DNA of 64,000 nt. Source: Streptomyces sp. NBC_01283 (GTDB taxonomy: Bacteria; Actinomycetota; Actinomycetes; Streptomycetales; Streptomycetaceae). The stretch spans positions 3,516,501 through 3,580,500 of the forward strand of contig NZ_CP108430.1 of assembly GCF_041435335.1 (NCBI RefSeq), in the 5' to 3' direction. Positions 36,533 through 43,936 of this stretch are shown here, in pieces. Both the position numbers and the translations under genes were made by a program. Every line of letters begins with the position of its first letter. Position 1 is the stretch's first letter. The notes beneath the pieces were generated by a model. It was not told the DNA's origin, searched no databases, and saw only the letters and a program-made list of their open reading frames with translations.

Positions 36533-38449
36533 CTAGTCCTTGCCCGGCTCCTGGGGGCCCGGCTCCTGGGGCAGGCCGAGCTCGCCCCGCCCCAGCCACG
36601 TCGCGAGCGCCACCGGATCGGCCCCCTGCCCCGTGGCGTGTTCCAGCGCGCTCTGTACGGCGCGGGCCCGCTCCGGGCGGTGGCGCAGGAGGCGGGACGC
36701 GGCTTGGTGTTCATCCGCCCCGGAGAGGGCGCGCCCCAGCCCCGCCCAGGCAGCGAACGCCGCTTCCTTGCCCGCGAGCCGGGCGACGAACGCGTCCCGC
36801 GCCGCGTCCCGGTCGCCGCGTGCGAGCAGCAGGTCGGCGGCGCAGACCCCTTCGATGTCGCCCGGGTCGGCCGCGGGGGCGCCGAGGCGGTAGCGGGCCA
36901 GGACGGCCGCGGTGTCGAGGTAGCGGGTCTCTGCGTCCGGTACGAGCTCGGGCCGCGCCGCGAGCGCCGCGGGAGGCCGGGCGTCGCCCCGCAGCCAGGC
37001 CCGCACGGTCTCCTGCACGGCCGCGGCGGGCGGCGACAGGTGGTGTGCGCGCCAGCGGGCACGGTGGTCGGCAGCCGCCTCATCGGCGATCGCGAGTTCG
37101 GCGGGCGGCACCGGCTGGGCCATCCACTGCTCGCAGCGCCCGCGCAGCGCGCCGAGGAGCCGCCGGCCCAGAGGCGTCAGGTGTTCGTGACGGTGGACGA
37201 GCCGCACGGTGGACGCCACCTGGGCGCGCCACAGCGCGAACTCGAAGTGGGCCATCGGGGCGTGCGCGGCATCGGCCGCATGCCGGTGGGCACACCAGAA
37301 CCGGGCGACGCCCGCGAAGGCGTAGATCCCCTGGAGCAGCCCGCTCAACGGTCGCGGATCGTCCCGCCAGGGTGCGTAGAAGAGATCCTCCGGTTGCTCC
37401 TCCCGCGGCTCTTCCCCCGCCCCTTGCCGAACCGGTGGCTCGCTCAGGGGCCCCAGGTGGATCAGCCCGCCCAGCTTGGTGTGCTGGAACTCGTGCACCA
37501 GCGTGGCGGCGAGCTGAGCGACGTCGTCCGGCCGTGACGCCATGACGCCGCCGAACGCGTCCCCCGCCGTGACACTGTGCGGCCGATACCTTTCCCTGGC
37601 CGGGGTGGGGGCGAGCGACAGCAGCCCGACGCGCATCGCCTCCGCGCTCTCCGGCTCGTCGCGCAGCAGGATCTCCCACGCTTCGGTGAGCATGTCCTGC
37701 CAGAGCCGTGCGTCGTCGCCGGACAGGAGCCGTGGCGGGCTGGGGTGCGGGAGGGTGCGGTAGGGGTCCAGTTCGTCGAGCACCAGGAACTTTCCGGGGC
37801 CCGTGCCGTCCAGCCGAAGACGCCGCACGGCGTGCCAGCCCGGCGCGTCACGGGACCACTCGGGCCCGGCCGTCACGGTGTCCCGGCCGCCGGACACCCG
37901 CAGCCGCCCGCCGCGCGCCTCGACCCGCGCCGTGCCCCACGGCTCCGCCGCGTCCCCGAGCACCGCGCAGCCCAGGGTCGGCAGCGGCACCCGGCCCCGG
38001 CGGACCGGGACGGTGAGGGCGAAGTCGAGGCCAGCCCTGGTCGCCGCGGCGGCGGCCAGCGCCGACAGGTGTCCCACCACCACCCACAGGGGCGCTTCCT
38101 CGTAGGTCGTCGCGCCCCGCAGTCTGCGCAGGGCGACCGAGAGCCACATGCCGGTGTGCGGGCACATCAGGACGTCCTCGAACGCCTGGGCCGACCGCTG
38201 TTGGGCGCGCCCGAGCAGCGACCAGGCATCCCGGTGCGACAAGGCGTCCGTCCCGGCGGGCTGCGGTGGACCGCCCCCGGCCAGGCCGTCGGCGAAGGCC
38301 CGCAGAAGCAGCAGGCGGCGGCTGCGCTCAGCGGCGAGCAGCTCCGTCACGGCCGCGCCGCCACCCTCGCCCCGCGCGAGCGCGAGGACGCTGGGCGCCG
38401 AGAGCCGGTGGAACGTCAGGCCTGTCGCCGCCCCGTCCCTATCCGCCAT
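36533..38449 (-). CDS. HExxH-motif putative peptide beta-hydroxylase (Fxs-type)
   Basis: A 638-residue protein of the family once called HEXXH-motif peptide-modification protein and now linked to alpha-ketoglutarate-type peptide beta-hydroxylation. The metal motif is H319-EFQ-H323 in TLVHEFQHTK; the family block FYAPWRDDPRPLSGLLQG follows about 45 residues later. In standard FxsB this domain follows a radical SAM module; here no CxxxCxxC radical SAM motif exists, so the protein is a stand-alone hydroxylase-type enzyme. It lies 53 bp after the small FxsA-like peptide gene, its likely substrate, and converges with the FxsT-like gene 33 bp away. Confidence 0.85.
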   Translation of the reverse strand: MADRDGAATGLTFHRLSAPSVLALARGEGGGAAVTELLAAERSRRLLLLRAFADGLAGGGPPQPAGTDALSHRDAWSLLGRAQQRSAQAFEDVLMCPHTGMWLSVALRRLRGATTYEEAPLWVVVGHLSALAAAAATRAGLDFALTVPVRRGRVPLPTLGCAVLGDAAEPWGTARVEARGGRLRVSGGRDTVTAGPEWSRDAPGWHAVRRLRLDGTGPGKFLVLDELDPYRTLPHPSPPRLLSGDDARLWQDMLTEAWEILLRDEPESAEAMRVGLLSLAPTPARERYRPHSVTAGDAFGGVMASRPDDVAQLAATLVHEFQHTKLGGLIHLGPLSEPPVRQGAGEEPREEQPEDLFYAPWRDDPRPLSGLLQGIYAFAGVARFWCAHRHAADAAHAPMAHFEFALWRAQVASTVRLVHRHEHLTPLGRRLLGALRGRCEQWMAQPVPPAELAIADEAAADHRARWRAHHLSPPAAAVQETVRAWLRGDARPPAALAARPELVPDAETRYLDTAAVLARYRLGAPAADPGDIEGVCAADLLLARGDRDAARDAFVARLAGKEAAFAAWAGLGRALSGADEHQAASRLLRHRPERARAVQSALEHATGQGADPVALATWLGRGELGLPQEPGPQEPGKD

Positions 38450-38502
38450 GGGTGCCCCACGGCGTGGGTACGGCTGCGGAACTCCCGGTCGCCCCCGTCG
38501 TG

Positions 38503-38712
38503 TCAGTCGAAGCGGGAGGGGCTGTACGACATCGTGACGGCCCTGGCGTCGTCGATGTGGCGCAGCAGAGGCGCCAGTGACCCCTCGATGGCACTGCCGT
38601 CCATGGAAAGCAGCGCTTCAAGAGAAACCCCCGAGAGATCTACGAGATCGGACTCGACGGCAGGCATCGATTGCTCCACGGCTGCCAAGTCCCCTCCCGT
38701 GATTCCGTGCAT
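38503..38712 (-). CDS. FxsA-like small peptide precursor with divergent C-terminus
   Basis: A 69-residue peptide with a purine-rich AAAGGGA six bases before ATG 38712. The central pattern DLVDLSGVSLEALL, then GSLAPLLRHIDDA, fits the FxSxx-COOH precursor family, in which a conserved leader ends in the FxSxx tail. Here the C-terminus is SYSPSRFD, so phenylalanine is the next-to-last residue and the FxSxx pattern is lost. Together with a missing radical SAM enzyme and a neighbouring HExxH hydroxylase-like gene, this suggests a variant precursor that is hydroxylated rather than cyclophane-linked. Confidence 0.8.
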   Translation of the reverse strand: MHGITGGDLAAVEQSMPAVESDLVDLSGVSLEALLSMDGSAIEGSLAPLLRHIDDARAVTMSYSPSRFD

Positions 38713-38791
38713 GCGCCATCCCTTTCCCCCTCATGATGACCCAGCACGGCACGCTGCGAAACCCCGCATCCGAGCCGTGCCCGACATCAAG

Positions 38792-39859
38792 TCAGCAGTA
38801 ACGCTTGGCCAGTTGAGCCGCCTCGCGGTCGACGCGGGCCACTTCTGCCGACTGCCCCTCCAGCAGCCGGACAGTCTCCAGGAGCTGATCGAGGGTGCCC
38901 CGGTAGCGCAGACAGGTGCGCACGATGCCGTAGATGTCCATCCTGAGCCGGGAGTCCCTCGGCCGGTTCGCGGCGATCTCCGCGTCGATGCTGGCGAGCA
39001 CCAGACCCAGGCCGTTCGCGTCCTTCAGCGCCGGGATCTCCACCAACGCGTCGACGAGCCCCATGAGTTCCCGCAAGGGCAGGTCAGAGGGGAGGCCGGT
39101 GAGGCTCGCGGGGGCCGGCGGCCCCTCCGAGCCGGCTGCGGAACCCAGCGCTCCGAGCGGCGGAAGACCCGCCCCTGAGTGGAGGAGTTCCCACTCGGCC
39201 GGGGACAACGCGCCGTACCAGTTCTCCACCCGGCAGGCCGCGAGCCGCCCCAGGCCGTCCGACCGGTGATGGGAGCTCACCAAGCCGATCACGGCGCCCC
39301 CCGACCAGACCGCCGCGCCGGACATCCCCTCCCACGGAGAGCGGCCGGGATCGGGGTCCTCGCGCGGTGCGAGAACGGCCAGTTCGAGTGTGCCCTCGCG
39401 GCGGTTGGACAGGACGGAGACGGTCCCCGAGACATGGCAGGAGTCCCGGTACTGGCTGGGGGCGCCGTCGTCGAGGAGACGCATGCCGTCGTCCCGCAGT
39501 TTGAAACGGGGAAAGCCCATCGCGCTGAAGGGAAGCACCACATCGGACTCGGGCACGGCGCCGTAGCGGGGGCTCCCGACGACCGGACCCCGGGGCGGAA
39601 CGGCCTTGAGTTCGAGGAGCGCCATGTCCACGGCCCCGGCGAGCAGCACGACGCGTACGTCGGTGCTCCACTCCCCCGGCAGATCGGCGTCGAAGCGCAC
39701 CCGCACCGACGCCACCGGGCCCGCGACCACATGTGCGGCCGTCAGCACGGACCGCTCCCCCACGCGGTATCCGGACCCGCGCCGTCCGGGCGCTCCGCCC
39801 GGCCTCTCCACCAGCACTTCGGCGACCCTCGCCGCCTCAAGACCCTCTGACGCCGCCAC
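38792..39859 (-). CDS. Trypsin-like protease with C-terminal EAD2-like domain
   Basis: A 355-residue intracellular protease without signal peptide, started by GTG 39859. The chymotrypsin-fold triad is visible: H43 in LTAAHVV, D78 in AVDMALLEL and S180 in EGMSGAAVW. A Gly/Pro-rich linker near 230-260 leads to residues 262-350, which fit effector-associated domain 2 (LMGLVDALVEIPALKD, GIVRTCLRYRG). In the conflict-system scheme of Aravind and colleagues, such proteases are death-like effectors recruited through homotypic EAD contacts; the VMAP protein here bears a matching domain. It follows the Trypco2 gene by 11 bp. Confidence 0.9.
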   Translation of the reverse strand: MAASEGLEAARVAEVLVERPGGAPGRRGSGYRVGERSVLTAAHVVAGPVASVRVRFDADLPGEWSTDVRVVLLAGAVDMALLELKAVPPRGPVVGSPRYGAVPESDVVLPFSAMGFPRFKLRDDGMRLLDDGAPSQYRDSCHVSGTVSVLSNRREGTLELAVLAPREDPDPGRSPWEGMSGAAVWSGGAVIGLVSSHHRSDGLGRLAACRVENWYGALSPAEWELLHSGAGLPPLGALGSAAGSEGPPAPASLTGLPSDLPLRELMGLVDALVEIPALKDANGLGLVLASIDAEIAANRPRDSRLRMDIYGIVRTCLRYRGTLDQLLETVRLLEGQSAEVARVDREAAQLAKRYC

Positions 39860-39870
39860 GGTGGCCGGAC

Positions 39871-40188
39871 TCAGCGCTCGCGCGCGGCCTGGTCACCGCT
39901 GACCCAGGGCCGCTGATCGGAACCACGGACGCGGGGTTCCAGGCTGAGGGTGACGCGGTGGGTGGTGCTGGTCGCCTGCTGGCCTGAGGCGCCTGCCTCG
40001 ACGACCCAGAAGCGGATCCTGCCGTCGGCCCCGGCGGACCGCTGTACGGCGAACTCCGCCTCCAGTTGTACGGGACCCAGCTCGAAGCGCAGTGCTGTGT
40101 CCTCGGCGTCCTCGGCTTCCTCGCCCGCGGCCATGGCGGCGGCGAGTTCCCCACGTAACTGCGCGATCATCTCGGCGAGTTCAATCAC
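39871..40188 (-). CDS. Trypsin-co-occurring (Trypco2) domain protein
   Basis: A 105-residue protein started by GTG 40188. It reads IELAEMIAQLRGELAAAMAA, then RFELGPVQLEAEFAVQR and RFWVVEAGASGQ, the pattern of the trypsin-co-occurring domain 2 family (a helix followed by a beta-sheet). Family members are encoded next to trypsin-EAD effectors, as here, and may regulate or present the protease. It leads the leftward operon Trypco2-protease-peptide-HExxH enzyme. Confidence 0.88.
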   Translation of the reverse strand: MIELAEMIAQLRGELAAAMAAGEEAEDAEDTALRFELGPVQLEAEFAVQRSAGADGRIRFWVVEAGASGQQATSTTHRVTLSLEPRVRGSDQRPWVSGDQAARER

Positions 40189-40250
40189 GCCGGGCCTCTA
40201 CCCCCGGCGTGTCGCCCCCACACGGCGGAGGCGACCCGGGGAAAGCCGAA

Positions 40251-40281
40251 GGGGCCGGCCGGCACGACGACGGCCGGCCCC
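40251..40281 (-). terminator. Hairpin downstream of the first rodlin gene
   Basis: GGGGCCGGCCG (40251-40261) is complementary to CGGCCGGCCCC (40271-40281), loop nine bases, directly after the leftward rodlin gene. Confidence 0.7.
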
Positions 40282-40292
40282 CTGAGGCAAGG

Positions 40293-40700
40293 TCAGCCGT
40301 TGCCGGCGCCGTTGCCGGACAGGACCGGGATGTCGGACAGGATGTGCGACAGCGGCTCGTCGCCCTTGGCCTGCGTGGAGTTCTCGGTGCACTGCTGGTT
40401 CTGAGGCGCCGACAGGACCGGGATGTCCTGGACTCCGACGTTCACCAGCGCGAGGATCGACTGGACGTTCGCCTTCACCGGGATACCGAGGCAGGGCTTG
40501 TTCAGCGTGCCCTGGACGAGCGTGAGCTGGGGGCTCTGGTTGCCCTTGGTCGCGGAGTTGCCGAATGCCGTCTCGGCGCCGTTGCCGCTGAGCGACGTGG
40601 TGCCTCGGTCGTCACCGATCGCCAGGGCCTGGGGGGCCATCCCTGCCGAGATTCCGGCGACAGAGGCGGCAACGGCCGCGGATGCCCACAGCTTGTTCAT
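40293..40700 (-). CDS. Rodlin
   Basis: A 135-residue secreted surface protein that, with chaplins, forms the rodlet layer of aerial hyphae and spores. ATG 40700 has GGGA at seven bases; it starts [20 protein letters not shown] and a signal peptide ends near ALA at 27. The mature part carries the rodlin signature [28 protein letters not shown] and [20 protein letters not shown], with two cysteines. It is the most divergent of the three in its first half, but its last 130 bp match the rdlB-like copy almost exactly. It lies beside an LCP-family gene and just past the conflict locus. Confidence 0.95.
   Translation of the reverse strand: MNKLWASAAVAASVAGISAGMAPQALAIGDDRGTTSLSGNGAETAFGNSATKGNQSPQLTLVQGTLNKPCLGIPVKANVQSILALVNVGVQDIPVLSAPQNQQCTENSTQAKGDEPLSHILSDIPVLSGNGAGNG
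40315..40445. repeat. Near-identical 131-bp direct repeat in rodlin genes (copy 1)
   Basis: Bases 40315-40445 match 42368-42498 with a single mismatch (at 40418). The two copies are in the same orientation 2053 bp apart and flank the LCP-family gene. Confidence 0.85.
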
Positions 40701-40747
40701 TTTGATTCCCTTCAAGAGCGGGCTCCCTTGGCAGAGCCGCGTGATGA

Positions 40748-40775
40748 TCAACTGTCTGACACGGTGATGGTTGCG
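40748..40775 (-). promoter_or_regulatory. Predicted sigma-BldN-type promoter of the first rodlin gene
   Basis: Read leftward: CGCAAC, 16 bases, AGTTGA, ending 47 bases before the start codon. The BldN pattern reported for chaplin and rodlin genes is about CGTAAC-16-CGTTGA, so five of six match in each hexamer. Confidence 0.6.
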
Positions 40776-40811
40776 ACGTTCGACCCGGTTGGCCTAGTAA
40801 TCAGAGCGCCG

Positions 40812-41900
40812 TCAACGGCACTCCAGGGTGTCGCCGCGGACGGTCACCGGGCTCCCGAACCTCGGCGGATCGCTCAGCCTGGCCTTGGAGTCGCGGGGTG
40901 TCAGGGGCCGGTCCTGGCCGAGGGCCGCGAAGACCTTGCCGGCCTTGGCCCGGTCCCACTGGAGCGCGCCGTTCAGCGTCTCGCTGAAGCCGCTGACGGG
41001 CACCGTGGTGAACTCCATGGACGACGCCGGGAGTCTGCCGAGATCCGCCGCGAGGGCCAGGATCTGCTCGGTGCTGAACCCCCGGTCGACCCGCGCCGAT
41101 CCGGCCAGCAGCCGGCCGAGCCGCGCCGCCCTCACCGGGTCGGCCAGCACGTTCTCCGTACGTACGCTGCGCAGCGCGGCCACGAGGAAGCGCTGCTGTC
41201 GCTGGATCCGCCCGAAGTCGGCGCTCAGGTCCACGTGCCGGGAGCGGACGTACTGCAGGGACCGGCCCCCGTTGAGCAGATGGCTGCCGGGCGCGAGGTC
41301 CAGCTTGGTCGTCCTGTCCTTGAGGGCGCGGGGCGTGCAGACCCGCACGCCGCCGACCGTCTCGACGCTGTCCATGAAGCGCCGGAAGTCGAGCTGCAGG
41401 TACCGGTCGACGCGGACGCCGGTCATCCCCTCGACCGTGCGCACCGACAGCGCGGGACCGCCTTCCGCGTAGGCGCCGTTGATCTTCCCCGGATGCGCCG
41501 GGCGTTCTTCTCCCGTGGCCTCGTCGCGGTGCGCGGGGATGTCGGCGTAGGAATCCCTGGGAAGGCTGACGACACTGACGCGGTCCCGCGCCTCGGAGAC
41601 ATGGACCAGCATGAGCGTGTCCGTGCAATTGCAGGCGACTCCGCCCGCGTGGAATGTGCGCTTCTCCTTGCGCGTGATGGTGTCACGGCCGTCCGTCCCC
41701 ATCAGGAGGATATTCGTACCGCTTCCCTCGTTCGGTCGGTTCTTCATGTCGCCGAAGACATCGACGCGTTGGACAGGGAGCGGCGTTGCCGTGGCGTTTC
41801 CCATTCCAACGGCGGCGGCGACCAGAAGGACCCCCGGAATGGCGAGACGCAGCATTCGCGCGCGCCGGGATCCGGTCGGTGAGTAGAGGTGAGTGCGCAA
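40812..41900 (-). CDS. LytR-CpsA-Psr (LCP) family cell-wall glycopolymer transferase
   Basis: A membrane-anchored LCP enzyme, which moves glycopolymers from undecaprenyl carriers to peptidoglycan. After a basic leader and one span (LRLAIPGVLLVAAAVGM) come TNILLMGTDGRD, DTLMLVHVSEARDRVSVVSL, PRDSYADIP, the GKINGAYAEGGP motif and DRYLQLDFRRF, all LCP hallmarks with the expected Arg/Asp residues. I prefer TTG 41900 (CGGAG six bases upstream) over GTG 41957, which has no ribosome-binding site and adds a TTA codon. It lies between two rodlin copies. Confidence 0.93.
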   Translation of the reverse strand: MRTHLYSPTGSRRARMLRLAIPGVLLVAAAVGMGNATATPLPVQRVDVFGDMKNRPNEGSGTNILLMGTDGRDTITRKEKRTFHAGGVACNCTDTLMLVHVSEARDRVSVVSLPRDSYADIPAHRDEATGEERPAHPGKINGAYAEGGPALSVRTVEGMTGVRVDRYLQLDFRRFMDSVETVGGVRVCTPRALKDRTTKLDLAPGSHLLNGGRSLQYVRSRHVDLSADFGRIQRQQRFLVAALRSVRTENVLADPVRAARLGRLLAGSARVDRGFSTEQILALAADLGRLPASSMEFTTVPVSGFSETLNGALQWDRAKAGKVFAALGQDRPLTPRDSKARLSDPPRFGSPVTVRGDTLECR

Positions 41901-42079
41901 GCTGAACTCCGCTGCGGGGGAACCGGGACGAAGAAACGGTAAACCGCTCGACGGCACTGCGGAGTGCGGGTGTTCGCGGCACGCACGAACAACAACTCGT
42001 TCGCCCTAAACGTTCGGTTTCCCTGGATTCCACACCTGGAACAGATGGCTCGACACACGCCCATCGATGGCGAGGGAAC

Positions 42080-42274
42080 ATGGCTGACTTCAAGCGTCAA
42101 TGGAAGCGGCAGGGCCTCATCCCGTTGAGCAGGAATTCCCCGGAACGCCGTGTCGATGACCCCATCTTCACGTCGTTGCAGGACTCCTGGGAAAGGCAGG
42201 GGAAAACCGTTCCGGGCCGCCCCGACCAGGAATGGAGAGCTCTTATGTCAATGGATCACTGGCCACGGGGCTGA
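42080..42274 (+). CDS. Small hypothetical protein with two WxRQG repeats
   Basis: An open frame of 64 codons between the LCP gene and the rdlB-like gene. ATG 42080 has GAGGGA close upstream. The protein repeats a motif: FKRQWKRQGLIP and, about 30 residues on, LQDSWERQGKTVP. Third-position GC is about 73 percent, moderate for this genome. It is basic with no signal peptide. It is a plausible real small gene but has no recognised family, and it may be a remnant. Confidence 0.45.
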   Translation: MADFKRQWKRQGLIPLSRNSPERRVDDPIFTSLQDSWERQGKTVPGRPDQEWRALMSMDHWPRG

Positions 42275-42299
42275 CGGCACGGCGGATGGGGAACGCGGC

Positions 42300-42328
42300 A
42301 GCGGGCCGCCGGTGAACGGCGGCCCGCT
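42300..42328 (-). terminator. Hairpin downstream of the rdlB-like gene
   Basis: AGCGGGCCGCC (42300-42310) pairs with GGCGGCCCGCT (42318-42328) around seven bases, 18 bp past the gene. Confidence 0.7.
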
Positions 42329-42345
42329 GTGCGATGCGTGGGGGA

Positions 42346-42756
42346 TCAGTGGTTGGCCGTCCCGTTCCCGGACAGGACCGGGATGTCGGACAGGATGTGC
42401 GACAGCGGCTCGTCGCCCTTGGCCTGCGTGGAGTTCTCGGTGCACTGCTGGTTCTGAGGCGCCGACAGGATCGGGATGTCCTGGACTCCGACGTTCACGA
42501 GCGCGACGAGCGACTGGAGGTTCGCCTTGACCGGGAGACCGATGCAGGGCTTGTTCAGCGAACCCTGGATCAGCGCCATCTGCGGGCTCATGTTGCCGTA
42601 CGTGGCGGAGTTGCCGTACGCCTGCTGGGCGCCGTTGCCGCTGAGCGACGTCGTGCCGTGGTCGTCACCGATCGCCATGGCCGACGGAGCTACGGCGGCC
42701 GACATGCCGACGACGGAGACGGCAACCGCGGCTGCAGCCATACCCTTCTTAATCAC
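42346..42756 (-). CDS. rdlB: Rodlin RdlB-like
   Basis: A 136-residue rodlin starting at GTG 42756 (GGGA in range). Its signal peptide ends near AMA at residue 28, followed by [19 protein letters not shown] and the C-terminal signature with [16 protein letters not shown]. It is divergently transcribed from the next rodlin gene, the arrangement of rdlA and rdlB in S. coelicolor; the symbol is tentative because the two are so alike. Its 3' end matches the first rodlin gene nearly base for base. Confidence 0.95.
   Translation of the reverse strand: MIKKGMAAAAVAVSVVGMSAAVAPSAMAIGDDHGTTSLSGNGAQQAYGNSATYGNMSPQMALIQGSLNKPCIGLPVKANLQSLVALVNVGVQDIPILSAPQNQQCTENSTQAKGDEPLSHILSDIPVLSGNGTANH
42368..42498. 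repeat. Near-identical 131-bp direct repeat in rodlin genes (copy 2)
   Basis: Partner of 40315-40445. The rdlA-like gene carries a third, inverted copy over its last 140 bp with a few substitutions. Confidence 0.85.
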
Positions 42757-42801
42757 AAGTAATTCCCTTCTGGAGTAACCCCGTTCGCCGGAGCGCTCTG
42801 A

Positions 42802-42829
42802 TTAACTCCGCGGCCTGCACATAGTTGCT
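42802..42829 (-). promoter_or_regulatory. Possible sigma-BldN-type promoter of the rdlB-like gene
   Basis: Read leftward: AGCAAC, 16 bases, AGTTAA, ending 45 bases before GTG 42756. It has the same spacing and position as the element before the first rodlin gene, but only four of six matches per hexamer. Confidence 0.5.
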
Positions 42830-42887
42830 CCGTTTCACTCTGATGGCCCAACGGAGGGCTGGCGCGGACCCCAATCGAGTGAAGCCC

Positions 42888-42916
42888 CGAAACTCAAACT
42901 CCTGCAGGCAGGTTGG
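42888..42916 (+). promoter_or_regulatory. Possible sigma-BldN-type promoter of the rdlA-like gene
   Basis: CGAAAC, 17 bases, GGTTGG, ending 46 bases before ATG 42963. The distance to the start agrees with the other rodlin genes; the -10 match is partial. Confidence 0.42.
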
Positions 42917-42962
42917 GCAGCGTGCAGTGACTCGAGCTTCTGCCAGAAAAGGAACACACAAA

Positions 42963-43373
42963 ATGATGAAGAAGGCTATGGCCACGGCGGCAGTTGCCGT
43001 TTCCGTCGTCGGTCTGTCCGCTGCTGCGGCCCCTTCGGCGCTGGCCATCGGTGACGACCACGGCACCACGTCGCTCAGTGGCAACGGGTCCAAGCAGGCG
43101 TACGGCAACTCCGCGACGCACGGCGACATGAGCCCCCAGCTCTCCCTCGTCCAGGGTTCGCTGAACAAGCCCTGTGTCGGTCTCCCGGTCAAGGCGAACC
43201 TCCAGTCGCTCGTCGCGCTCGTGAACGTCGGAGTCCAGGACATCCCGATCCTGTCGGCGCCTCAGAACCAGCAGTGCACCGAGAACTCCACGCAGGCCAA
43301 GGGCGACGAGCCGCTGTCGCACATCCTGAACGACATCCCGGTCCTGTCCGGGAACGGTGAGCTCAACGGCTGA
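42963..43373 (+). CDS. rdlA: Rodlin RdlA-like
   Basis: A 136-residue rodlin. ATG 42963 gives [20 protein letters not shown], a signal peptide ending near ALA at residue 28; AAAGGA lies upstream. The mature protein is about 90 percent identical by eye to the divergent rdlB-like product, with the same two-cysteine C-terminal signature. Longer upstream starts add unrelated sequence. A strong hairpin follows. Confidence 0.95.
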   Translation: MMKKAMATAAVAVSVVGLSAAAAPSALAIGDDHGTTSLSGNGSKQAYGNSATHGDMSPQLSLVQGSLNKPCVGLPVKANLQSLVALVNVGVQDIPILSAPQNQQCTENSTQAKGDEPLSHILNDIPVLSGNGELNG

Positions 43374-43393
43374 TCTGCCGGTGTGAGAACGCT

Positions 43394-43428
43394 CGGGCTG
43401 CCCGCCTGATTCAAGGCCGGGCAGCCCG
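43394..43428 (+). terminator. Terminator of the rdlA-like gene
   Basis: CGGGCTGCCCG (43394-43404) pairs with CGGGCAGCCCG (43418-43428), loop 13 bases, followed by a T-rich run (CTTCTTCATTTTC). Confidence 0.85.
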
Positions 43429-43604
43429 GGCTTCTTCATTTTCTTCTGCGGTAATTCGGGTGAATTTACCGAACGGTCGAAAACGCCGGTTTCTTCCGGA
43501 CTCTCAACTCGTTTGCAGACTGCGGGTCATGGTGCGAGACGTAAACGTAGTTCTCGCTCGGTTTCGACTGCCAGATCGGCATGACCACAGAGAAGGGAAC
43601 TTCT

Positions 43605-43838
43605 GTGAAGCACAAGAAGAGCGCAACGATCATCGCTGGTGTCGTCATGGCCATGAGCATGGCGGCCCCCGCGTTCGCCGACGCCGGCGCCGAGGGTGCG
43701 GCCGTCGGGTCCCCGGGCGTTCTCTCCGGCAACCTCGTCCAGGTCCCGGTCCACGTTCCGGTCAACCTGTGCGGCAACACCGTCGACGTGATCGCCCTGC
43801 TGAACCCGGCGTTCGGCAACACCTGCGCCAACACCTGA
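43605..43838 (+). CDS. chpD: Short chaplin (ChpD-like)
   Basis: A 77-residue secreted amphipathic protein that self-assembles on aerial hyphae and lowers water surface tension. GTG 43605 follows GGGAA; the signal peptide ends near AFA at residue 26. One chaplin domain follows: GSPGVLSGNLVQVPVHVPVN, then LCGNTVDVIALLNPAFGNTC with the conserved cysteine pair. An upstream ATG at 43581 adds eight residues and is less likely. The position beside a rodlin and before a long chaplin matches ChpD. Confidence 0.95.
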   Translation: MKHKKSATIIAGVVMAMSMAAPAFADAGAEGAAVGSPGVLSGNLVQVPVHVPVNLCGNTVDVIALLNPAFGNTCANT

Positions 43839-43870
43839 GGTAGCACCCAGCCACCGGGCTGTTTTTCCTG

Positions 43871-43907
43871 GCCGGCCTTGGACCGTCGCTACGACTCCAA
43901 GGCCGGC
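43871..43907 (+). terminator. Terminator of the short chaplin gene
   Basis: GCCGGCCTTGGA (43871-43882) pairs with TCCAAGGCCGGC (43896-43907), followed at once by TTTT. It lies between the short and long chaplin genes. Confidence 0.85.
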
Positions 43908-43936
43908 TTTTCCACTGCTCAGAGGAAGACAACTAC

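Noticed and set aside
43540..43567. BldN-type promoter before the short chaplin (CGTAAA-16-TTTCGA)
   Set aside because: The -10 match is only three of six and spacing to the start differs from the rodlin elements.
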